From Armatimonadota bacterium (GTDB taxonomy: Bacteria > Armatimonadota > DTGP01 > JAHWJO01), in the NCBI GenBank assembly GCA_019348365.1, contig JAHWJO010000319.1, positions 1 to 5,920 of the forward strand: 5,920 nt of DNA, given 5' to 3'. Below, one piece after another: positions 1 to 4,437 of the stretch. The notes below the pieces were generated by a model that searched no databases, had not been told where the DNA came from, and was given only the letters and a program-made list of their open reading frames with translations. Position 1 is the stretch's first letter, and each line of letters starts with the position of its first letter. A program made the translations under genes and the position numbers.

Positions 1-1
1 C

Positions 2-208
2 GACAAGATCGCCGGAGCGCTCACCCGCGCCCTCACCGCGATGCTGCATTCGAGGATCGAGTACCCGAAGGTCATCACCACCACGGAAGCCCGGAAAGCC
101 CTGAAGTATGACTCTCTCGATACGAAGCCAGATACGAGCGCCGGAATTGAACCGGCGGCGATTGAGGAGCCTGACCCGGCGGCTGCTGCGGGCGGAGCGG
201 CGTCCTGA
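2..208 (+). CDS. 7TM-HD family phosphohydrolase (YqfF/PgpH-like), C-terminal fragment
   Basis: Reading from base 2 there are 68 codons, then TGA at 206-208; the gene begins left of the window. The first residues, DKIAGALTRALTAMLHSRIEY, match from memory the very end of the HD domain in 7TM-HD proteins, typically D-K-I-x-x-A-F-x-x-x-L-x-x-x-F-H-x-R-I-E-Y-P. These membrane proteins (YqfF in Bacillus, PgpH in Listeria, where it degrades c-di-AMP) commonly sit directly upstream of ybeY. After EYPK comes a tail of about 44 residues rich in Ala, Pro, Glu and Thr, with no recognisable domain. The last 101 bp of that tail are shared with the start of ybeY in another frame. The HD catalytic residues are outside the window, so the c-di-AMP assignment is inferred from family and neighbours only. 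Confidence 0.8.
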   Translation, partial: DKIAGALTRALTAMLHSRIEYPKVITTTEARKALKYDSLDTKPDTSAGIEPAAIEEPDPAAAAGGAAS

Positions 209-653
209 CACCCTGGAGATCAGCCTCCTCCTCTGCGACGACGCGACGATCCGGGCGCTGAACCGGGAGTATCGAGGGAAAGACCGACCGACGGACGTGC
301 TCTCGTTTCCCCAGGAAGAAGGCCCCGCGATGCCGCTCGGGTGGGCGGAGGAGGAGATTCCGCACGTCCTCGGCGATGTCGTGCTCTCGGTGGAGACGGC
401 CCGCAGGCAGGCGGAGGAGCATGGGGGGGCGCTTCAGGAGGAGGCGGAAGCTCTGCTCGCCCACGGAATCTTTCATCTGCTGGGCTACGACCATGAGACC
501 CCGGAGAAACGCGCGGCCATGCGCGCGCGGGAAAACGAATTGCTCGGGGAGAAGAGCGTCTGGATGCGAGGGCGGGCGGGAGAGGAAGTCGAAGCGGATC
601 ATGCGGATGCCGGGAACGATCTGGGTGAGCCGCGTGAAGAGGAGGCGCGGTGA
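108..653 (+). CDS. ybeY: Endoribonuclease YbeY (rRNA maturation factor)
   Basis: This is a 181-residue single-domain metal-dependent RNase, involved in 16S rRNA 3'-end maturation and ribosome quality control. The family signature is clear. YRGKDRPTDVLSFP lies at residues 55-68, including the conserved Arg. The zinc motif HGIFHLLGYDH lies at 119-129, with H119, H123 and H129 as ligands. The ATG at 108 is chosen because strand 1 of the fold needs these residues; the next in-frame candidate, TTG at 147, would remove it. GGAAAG at 93-98 is a plausible ribosome site. The start lies 101 bp inside the upstream gene. The last 30 or so residues form a charged tail beyond the usual YbeY end. The stop overlaps the GTG start of dgkA, indicating translational coupling. 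Confidence 0.95.
   Translation: MTLSIRSQIRAPELNRRRLRSLTRRLLRAERRPDTLEISLLLCDDATIRALNREYRGKDRPTDVLSFPQEEGPAMPLGWAEEEIPHVLGDVVLSVETARRQAEEHGGALQEEAEALLAHGIFHLLGYDHETPEKRAAMRARENELLGEKSVWMRGRAGEEVEADHADAGNDLGEPREEEAR
638..645 (+). promoter_or_regulatory. Ribosome binding site for the dgkA-PAP2 gene
   Basis: AGAGGAGG lies 4 nt before the GTG at 650-652. It supports that GTG as the start and lies inside the last codons of ybeY, so the two genes are probably coupled in translation. Confidence 0.7.
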
Positions 654-1405
654 AATCCAAGAACAGCCTGGCCGCCCTCGGGCACGCCATCGACGGGATT
701 CTCCACGCCTACCGCACCCAGCGGCACGTCCGGTTCCACTTCTGGATGGTGATCCTCATCCTGATCGCCGCGCGGGTGATGAACTTCGACCGGAGCAAGA
801 TGGTGCTGCTCTTCTTCGCCATCTCCATCGTGCTCATCTGCGAGATGTTCAACACGGCCCTGGAAGCCGCCGTCGATCTCTTTACGGATAAGTACCACCC
901 CCTGGCGAAGCACGCGAAAGACATCGCCGCCGGGGCCGTGCTCGTCGCCGCTCTCAACGCGATCGTCATCGGCGGGTTCCTCTTCATCGACGAGCAGAGG
1001 ATGAAGCAGACCTTTGAAACGATGCTGACCCCCCTTGCGGATCAGGCGAGGGAGCATCCTCTCGTTCCGGATCTGCTCCTGACCATGACGATGACGGTGA
1101 CGATCATCCTGATGATCGTCATGATGTGGAAAGTACGGGGGAGGAAGGGCACCTTTCTTCAGGGAGGGGTGGTGAGCGGTCATGCCGCGCTCGCGTTCTT
1201 TCTCGCCAGCGTGGTCTGGTTTATCACGGCCAGCCTTTCCGCGACGGTCATCTCGTTGTTTTTGGCGCTTCTGGTCTCGCAAAGCCGGATCGAAGGCCGG
1301 ATCCATACGTTCCAGGAGACCGTTTTCGGCGCCCTGCTGGGCATCCTGGCGACGTTGTTGATGTATCAAATCCTGCCGCGCATTCTCGTCTCCTTCATCC
1401 ATTGA
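650..1405 (+). CDS. dgkA: Undecaprenol/diacylglycerol kinase fused to a PAP2-like phosphatase domain
   Basis: This 251-residue integral membrane protein has two parts. Residues 1-115 are a prokaryotic DAGK domain. It carries E65-M-F-N68-T-A-L-E72 (the counterparts of the active-site Glu, Asn and Glu of E. coli DgkA), D76, and the conserved block H83-P-L-A-K-x-A-K-D-I-A-A-G-A-V. In Gram-positive-type enzymes this domain phosphorylates undecaprenol to the glycan carrier undecaprenyl phosphate. Residues 140-250 add three or four membrane segments with PAP2-type motifs. The first is V-S176-G-H178, in place of PSGH. The second is S212-R-x5-H219-x3-E223, in place of SR-x5-H-x3-D. Motif 1 (K-x6-R-P) is not evident; only a basic run K161-x-R-x-R-K is present. 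Kinase and phosphatase would act in opposite directions on the same lipid. The GTG start overlaps the ybeY stop. The fusion is read directly; phosphatase activity is inferred and could be lost. Confidence 0.88.
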   Translation: MKSKNSLAALGHAIDGILHAYRTQRHVRFHFWMVILILIAARVMNFDRSKMVLLFFAISIVLICEMFNTALEAAVDLFTDKYHPLAKHAKDIAAGAVLVAALNAIVIGGFLFIDEQRMKQTFETMLTPLADQAREHPLVPDLLLTMTMTVTIILMIVMMWKVRGRKGTFLQGGVVSGHAALAFFLASVVWFITASLSATVISLFLALLVSQSRIEGRIHTFQETVFGALLGILATLLMYQILPRILVSFIH

Positions 1406-1456
1406 AGCGACGGGGAGCGCGCTGTGCGGTGGAGGGTCCGCCGCCGGCGAGAGGAG

Positions 1457-1516
1457 GCAGCCGGGCGAATAACCTCCCCCGATTTGGGGAATAAAGAGGT
1501 TAAGATGCCGGGCTGC
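1457..1516 (+). ncRNA. Structured leader RNA, hairpin 1
   Basis: These 60 nt can fold into a long segmented hairpin. GCAGCC (1457-1462) pairs with GGCTGC (1511-1516), followed by a symmetrical G-G mismatch, then GGC with GCC. An internal loop GAAT/AAGAT follows. AACCTC (1471-1476) then pairs with GAGGTT (1496-1501). CCCC (1477-1480) pairs with GGGG (1486-1489) around the loop GATTT, with a six-base bulge AATAAA on the 3' side. It lies between dgkA and the corC-like gene. I match it to no known riboswitch class. The pairing is seen; that it functions as RNA is inferred. Confidence 0.5.
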
Positions 1517-1518
1517 AC

Positions 1519-1552
1519 GGATCGTCCCACCGATCTACGGGGGACGCGATCC
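1519..1552 (+). ncRNA. Structured leader RNA, hairpin 2
   Basis: GGATCG (1519-1524) pairs with CGATCC (1547-1552). TCCC (1525-1528) pairs with GGGA (1541-1544), with a two-base bulge CG on the 3' side. CC/GG closes a seven-base loop. It starts two bases after hairpin 1 and is followed by an A-rich single-stranded stretch (1554-1560) leading to the ribosome site of the corC-like gene. It may be a second arm of the same leader RNA. Confidence 0.45.
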
Positions 1553-1584
1553 CGAAAAAACCGTTCGCCGGCAGGATCCTACAC

Positions 1585-1589
1585 GGGAG
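1585..1589 (+). promoter_or_regulatory. Ribosome binding site deciding the TTG start of the corC-like gene
   Basis: GGGAG lies 7 nt before the TTG at 1597, the normal distance. The nearby out-of-frame ATG at 1593 is only 3 nt away, too close for efficient use. This favours the TTG start even though a terminator-like hairpin follows inside the coding region. Confidence 0.55.
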
Positions 1590-1596
1590 AAAATGC

Positions 1597-3090
1597 TTGT
1601 CTGGAAGTCATGGAAGGTCTGAGGACCCCGGTAGTACCGGGCCCCGTACGGGGCGTTTTTTCGCGCGGTGCCTTCAGATCACGTTTGCGCTGGTCCTGTT
1701 TCAGGTACTGGCGATTCAAAGCGCACGGGCGCATGTAGCGCCTCATGCCGATCCCTCGCGCCTGTGGGTCTATCTTCTTACGGTCATCGGCCTGTTCATC
1801 GTCCACGCCCTATTTGCGGCGGCGGAAACGGCCCTGCGGTCCGTCAGCCGCGCCCGCATGACGACGCTCTCGGAGGAGGGGAGCCGGCGGGCCGGGGTGG
1901 TTCTGCGCTTGCTGGAACACCCCGCCACCTTCCTGACGGCGATCCAGGTATTGAAGACGATCCTCACCGTCTCCATCGCCCTCACGGCCTACCCCCTCGT
2001 CTATCAAATCCTCCACCTCCCCCAGTTCGAGCGCTTCTTCGAGCAAACCGCCGCCGGCCCGGTTGTCGGAGTCGTCACGGTCGTCAGCGTCGTCTTCCTG
2101 CTCCTTCTGTTCGGGGAGATCATTCCCAAGGTCATCGCATCCCAGCATCCGGACCGGGTGGCCCTGTTCGCTTCGTGGTGGATCGGCCTGTTCACCGCCG
2201 TCATCTACCCGCTCTTTCGCCTGATCGACCGGCTGAGCACGCTCTTCGTCAGCCGGGAAGGGCAGCGGTCCCAGCGGTCCCCCATGGAGGCGGAGGAAGA
2301 GATCAAGATCATGGCGGCGGGCGGCGTCGAGACCGGCGAGATCGAGCCGCAGGAGCAGGAGATGATCCGGGGCGTGCTGACCGCGACGGATAAGGTGGCG
2401 CGGGAGGTGATGGTCCCCCGGATCGACATCACCGCCGTGGACATCGACGGCCCGATCCAGGAGCTGGTGGATGCCGTCCTCATGGAAGGCCACAGCCGCA
2501 TCCCGGTCTATGAAGAGAACATCGACCATATTGTGGGCGTGGTCCACGCGCGGGACCTCATCAAGGCGCTGAAGCCGGGAGGGCTGGAGAACCTTCGCAC
2601 CCGCGACCTGCCCCTCCGCGAACCCAATTATATCCCCGAAAGCAAACGGCTACTGGACCTCCTGAGCGAGTTCCGAATCGCGAAAATGCCGTTCGCCATC
2701 GTTGTGGACGAGTACGGCGGCACGTCCGGGATCGTCACCATGGAGGACCTGCTGGAAGAGATCGTTGGGGAGATCATGGACGAGTCGGACATCGAGGAGG
2801 AGCCGTACGTCCGCCTGGACGATCAGACCGTCGTCTTCGCCTCCCGCGTGCCGATTGACGACGTGAACGAAGTGATGAAGATCCACCTGCCGGAAGAGGA
2901 GTTCGACACGCTGGGCGGGTTCGTGTTCGGGCAGACGGGCGAGCCGCCCGCGCCGGGGCAGACGCTCCAGTACAACGGAGTCGTGATGACGGTGGAAGAC
3001 ACGGAGGGCCACCGGATCCAGCGGATCCGGGTGTACAAGATCGAGGAGCCGGAGGAGATGGAAACGGCTTCCGCCCGCAGCGAATCCTGA
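1597..3090 (+). CDS. CNNM/CBS-domain membrane protein, HlyC/CorC (TlyC) family
   Basis: This 497-residue protein has the full architecture of the family. A hydrophobic signal-like segment is at 26-46, ending S-A-R-A. The CNNM (DUF21) membrane domain is at about 55-235, with A-A-A-E-T-A-L at 74-80 and G-E-I-I-P-K at 173-178. A CBS pair is at about 268-325 (V-M-V-P-R, then H-S-R-I-P-V-Y at 299-305) and 337-395 (D-E-Y-G-G-T-S-G-I-V at 371-380). A CorC_HlyC C-terminal domain is at 403-482, with D-T-L-G-G at 437-441. Relatives are linked to Mg2+ (or Co2+) export and resistance; the older 'hemolysin' label is misleading. TTG at 1597 is the best start. The frame is open from 1504, and the first in-frame ATG (codon 88) would cut the first membrane helix. 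The 25-residue polar stretch before the hydrophobic segment is unusually long and overlaps a terminator-like hairpin. Confidence 0.9.
   Translation: MSGSHGRSEDPGSTGPRTGRFFARCLQITFALVLFQVLAIQSARAHVAPHADPSRLWVYLLTVIGLFIVHALFAAAETALRSVSRARMTTLSEEGSRRAGVVLRLLEHPATFLTAIQVLKTILTVSIALTAYPLVYQILHLPQFERFFEQTAAGPVVGVVTVVSVVFLLLLFGEIIPKVIASQHPDRVALFASWWIGLFTAVIYPLFRLIDRLSTLFVSREGQRSQRSPMEAEEEIKIMAAGGVETGEIEPQEQEMIRGVLTATDKVAREVMVPRIDITAVDIDGPIQELVDAVLMEGHSRIPVYEENIDHIVGVVHARDLIKALKPGGLENLRTRDLPLREPNYIPESKRLLDLLSEFRIAKMPFAIVVDEYGGTSGIVTMEDLLEEIVGEIMDESDIEEEPYVRLDDQTVVFASRVPIDDVNEVMKIHLPEEEFDTLGGFVFGQTGEPPAPGQTLQYNGVVMTVEDTEGHRIQRIRVYKIEEPEEMETASARSES
1641..1661 (+). terminator. Terminator-shaped hairpin inside the 5' end of the corC-like gene
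   Basis: GCCCCGTACGGGGC is a perfect 14-bp palindrome (stem of 5 G-C pairs, loop GTAC). It is followed by G and six T residues at 1656-1661, the form of an intrinsic terminator. A second hairpin, CCCGGT/ACCGGG (1627-1632/1636-1641), abuts it and shares one base. It lies 45-65 bases into the coding region if TTG 1597 is the start, so it may be an attenuator rather than an operon end. Upstream G-runs at 1486-1489 and 1539-1543 could compete for the GCCCC arm. Confidence 0.6.
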
Positions 3091-3135
3091 TTGAACCGAT
3101 AATAAAGTTTCGGCTGGCAGGAATCTGGATCACAC

Positions 3136-3469
3136 CCGGCGTTGAGAAAGGCTGTAGTGGGTCCTGAACCGCCTTGCATGGGTCAACGGGATGCTCGAAC
3201 CGCCCGGCGAAAACGTCGGTCCGTCATTCGCCCGGCGTTAAAACACCGGGCTATTTCGTACGAAGTCCCACTCGAAGCGGGACTGTCCCATGCCGTATCG
3301 TCCTCTTTGTCCGACACCGAAGCGATCTCTTCGGAGAGATCGGTACGGGAATCTCCAGCCCGGCTTCAGACGGGCTTCGTTCAAAATAGCCCGGTGTTTT
3401 AACGCCGGGCGGTATCAGGCTGGTAAGACAACGTCAGGCTGTTCAGGGAATCCCTCCCCTCAACGCCGG
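3136..3469. repeat. Outer inverted repeat pair enclosing the palindromic element
   Basis: CCGGCGTTGAG at 3136-3146 is repeated exactly and inverted as CTCAACGCCGG at 3459-3469. The pair encloses the larger palindrome off-centre. Its first eight bases share the word CCGGCGTT with the inner arms, so it may be another, decayed copy of the same repeat family rather than the true end of a mobile element. Confidence 0.5.
3229..3411. repeat. 183-bp imperfect palindrome with perfect 28-bp ends (REP-pair/foldback element)
   Basis: Bases 3229-3256 and 3384-3411 are perfect 28-bp inverted repeats. Each arm is itself a hairpin (GCCCGG, one mismatch, GTT-AA-AAC, CCGGGC). Similarity continues inward. Reading left forwards and right as its complement, both show ACGAAG(T/C)CC, then GAAGC followed by GGG and CTG, then CCGTA with CG. 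These parts contain the hairpins 3264-3284 (AGTCCC/GGGACT) and 3357-3376 (AGCCCG/CGGGCT), which are degenerate inverted copies of one another. In the middle is CGATCTCT-TCGG-AGAGATCG (3323-3342), an eight-base-pair stem. This is best read as two inverted copies of a unit of about 75 bp around a central hairpin. Such repeats are often moved by Y1 (RAYT/IS200-type) transposases acting in trans; that link is inferred. Confidence 0.75.
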
Positions 3470-3516
3470 ACGGTCCTCTTGCACGAAAAGTAGAAACTCG
3501 GCAGATCTTTAACACC

Positions 3517-3550
3517 GAAAGCCCTGACCTCAGCAGAGATCAGGGCTTTC
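3517..3550. terminator. Bidirectional intrinsic terminator
   Basis: GAAAGCCCTGA (3517-3527) and TCAGGGCTTTC (3540-3550) form a perfect 11-bp stem. After one mismatch, CTC/GAG adds three pairs around the loop AGCA. The AAAGCCC/GGGCTTT edges provide a short T-run on either strand. It lies about 90 bp beyond the stop of the minus-strand secreted-protein gene and is most likely its terminator. It would also stop any transcript entering from the palindromic region on the plus strand. Confidence 0.7.
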
Positions 3551-3561
3551 ATTCCAGCGAT

Positions 3562-3609
3562 GCAGCATGGATGCTGCCGCTTCACAACGGAACGCGGGAT
3601 CGCGTTGTG
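3562..3609. repeat. Two small hairpins 3' of the NTF2-like gene
   Basis: GCAGCAT-GG-ATGCTGC (3562-3577) is a 7-bp inverted repeat with a two-base centre. CACAACG (3583-3589) with CGTTGTG (3603-3609) is a second 7-bp pair. An inner alternative, ACGCG/CGCGT (3592-3596/3601-3605), competes with it. They lie in the 3' region of the minus-strand gene, between its stop and the terminator, and could stabilise its mRNA. No function is shown. Confidence 0.4.
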
Positions 3610-3638
3610 TACCGCAACACTCTGAAGGAACAAGGAAT

Positions 3639-4151
3639 TTACTGGTAGCGGACGAGGTTGCAGCGCTCAGGATTGGGGATGGTCCCCAGCGTCTCCGAAC
3701 GCCTCAGCTTCCAGTCGCCGTTGACTCGGACCCAGGTGTCTTTGCGAAGGGTGCCGCTCGCCAGCTTGCGGGGGGTTCCGTCGTCCTCATTGAGGACGAG
3801 CGAAGCGATGTCGGAGACCGTCGCCGTCGCCACGTTGCCTTTGAGGCTCAGCTTCTTGATGTGGATGCACATGTGCTCGATATGGCTCGTCGATTCCATG
3901 GCATCGGCGGTCAATTGCAGCAGATCGGATCGACCCATCGTCGTTCCGTGGATTCTGCCGGTCCAGTTGGAAACGATCTGATTCTGGATGGGGGCCATGT
4001 TCTTGGCAGCAAACGCGCGGATGTATCGGCCGTACTCGTTGGACAGGGCATTGATGACCTGCTTCCTCTGAGAGGACGCGGGGAAAGCTACGGAAGCCAG
4101 CGCCATCAGGAATGCCATGACGATCAGGATTCCTCCGGTTTTCTTTTTCAT
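3639..4151 (-). CDS. Secreted NTF2-like (SnoaL/DUF4440-type) protein
   Basis: This gene encodes 170 residues. The open frame extends further upstream, but ATG 4149-4151 is clearly the start. GGGAGG lies 6 nt before it, and it begins a textbook signal peptide: M-K-K-K, a hydrophobic core at about 6-23, and likely cleavage near F-P-A-S-S (23-27). The mature part looks like a cone-shaped NTF2-like fold. It has a helical start (QVINALSNEYGRYIRAFAAK), an I-H-G-T-T-M-G-R-S-D-L-L turn at 67-78, and strands ending W140-V-R-V-N-G-D-W147-K-L-R-R-S-E-T. Members of this fold range from enzymes to ligand-binding or stress proteins, so no activity is assigned. By eye the codon GC is lower than in the flanking genes. 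It stands alone, ending at the bidirectional terminator and divergent from the GT2 gene. Confidence 0.8.
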   Translation of the reverse strand: MKKKTGGILIVMAFLMALASVAFPASSQRKQVINALSNEYGRYIRAFAAKNMAPIQNQIVSNWTGRIHGTTMGRSDLLQLTADAMESTSHIEHMCIHIKKLSLKGNVATATVSDIASLVLNEDDGTPRKLASGTLRKDTWVRVNGDWKLRRSETLGTIPNPERCNLVRYQ

Positions 4152-4157
4152 TTGTCG

Positions 4158-4163
4158 CCTCCC
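4158..4163 (-). promoter_or_regulatory. Ribosome binding site of the NTF2-like gene
   Basis: On the minus strand GGGAGG stands 6 nt before ATG 4151-4149. It decides the start in favour of the signal-peptide Met over the longer open frame. Confidence 0.75.
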
Positions 4164-4251
4164 GGTATGAAAATTACAACAGTTACAGGTGGTGGCGGCA
4201 GACCTAAACAAGCAGTGCCCCGAACCTTTTTTACCCCATCCTGCAATTCCC

Positions 4252-4275
4252 CAACCGGGGAGCGATGCCCGGTTG
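4252..4275. repeat. Hairpin in the divergent intergenic region
   Basis: CAACCGGG (4252-4259) and CCCGGTTG (4268-4275) form a perfect 8-bp inverted repeat with an eight-base loop. It has the same CCCGG-rich style as the repeats around 3229-3411, so it may be a solitary relative of that family or an operator. Confidence 0.45.
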
Positions 4276-4287
4276 AAAGATGGAACA

Positions 4288-4350
4288 ACGATCTGAACCG
4301 GTGGCATCGTGGGTCGGTCCGGGTAGGATCCATGACACGATCGGAACCGG
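4288..4350. repeat. Direct repeat of 14 bp with one mismatch, possible operator pair
   Basis: ACGATCTGAACCGG (4288-4301) recurs as ACGATCGGAACCGG (4337-4350), 49 bp apart. That is close to five helical turns, as expected for two protein sites on one face of DNA. The second copy overlaps the right arm of an inverted repeat, GGTCCGG (4316-4322) with CCGGACC (4347-4353). The pair lies between the divergent NTF2-like and GT2 genes. Regulation is an inference. Confidence 0.4.
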
Positions 4351-4381
4351 ACCCTAAAAAGTGGATGCGCGCATGCGGGAA

Positions 4382-4404
4382 ATGACCGATAATAGAACGG
4401 TCAT
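4382..4404 (+). promoter_or_regulatory. Possible -10 element within an inverted repeat before the GT2 gene
   Basis: ATGACCG (4382-4388) and CGGTCAT (4398-4404) are a 7-bp inverted repeat. The nine bases between them, with the last base of the left arm, contain GATAAT (4388-4393), five of six matches to the TATAAT box. No good -35 box is seen 16-18 bp upstream; the perfect palindrome ATGCGCGCAT (4365-4374) lies there instead. This layout would suit a repressor site covering a promoter, or a 5'-UTR hairpin. The weak -35 keeps confidence low. Confidence 0.3.
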
Positions 4405-4437
4405 GGATCGCTCTGTCGGGGTGCAGGTAGTTTGTTG

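Larger units (their letters stand above)
3091..3638. other. 548-bp intergenic region dense in inverted repeats, no convincing gene
   Basis: The ORFs in this stretch have no recognisable protein features and change frame across the repeats. What it holds instead is structure. There is an 11-bp inverted pair (3136-3146 with 3459-3469) and a hairpin CCGGCG-AAAA-CGTCGG (3204-3219). A 183-bp palindromic element lies at 3229-3411 and a bidirectional terminator at 3517-3550. Two further hairpins are GCAGCAT/ATGCTGC (3562-3577) and CACAACG/CGTTGTG (3583-3609). The word CCCGGCG occurs at 3135-3141, 3203-3209 and 3231-3237, and inverted at 3403-3409. The layout resembles a REP-type repeat cluster. No transposase is present in the window. 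Confidence 0.7.

Noticed and set aside
1406..1660. Known riboswitch or RNA (M-box, c-di-AMP, SAH, SRP RNA, tRNA)
   Set aside because: None of the consensus cores I know could be matched, so I describe only the folding.
1593..1661. Tryptophan-type attenuator
   Set aside because: The mini-ORF has two non-adjacent Trp codons, a badly placed ribosome site and no biosynthetic gene downstream.
1810..2547. 245-codon minus-strand ORF opposite the corC-like gene
   Set aside because: It is a His/Asp-rich shadow frame typical of GC-rich antisense reading, and the plus strand has clear CNNM and CBS motifs.
3129..3470. CRISPR array or retron-type ncRNA
   Set aside because: The repeats are inverted and irregularly spaced, not direct with uniform spacers. 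No cas gene or reverse transcriptase is in the window.
3142..3493. Overlapping plus-strand ORFs of 67-86 codons in the repeat-rich region
   Set aside because: They run through inverted repeats, have no domain-like composition, no good ribosome sites and mutually overlapping frames.
4173..4181. Extended -10 (TG-T-TGTAAT) on the minus strand for the NTF2-like gene
   Set aside because: It would start transcription only a few bases before the ribosome site, and no -35 box supports it; too weak to list.
4152..4307. N-terminal extension of the minus-strand secreted protein
   Set aside because: The extension is Cys/Gly/Pro-rich with no homology-like pattern. GGGAGG and the signal peptide place the start at 4151.
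3567..4385. 272-codon plus-strand ORF opposite the NTF2-like gene
   Set aside because: It is a mirror of the minus-strand gene. The minus frame has a signal peptide, a strong ribosome site and a matching terminator; the plus frame has none.
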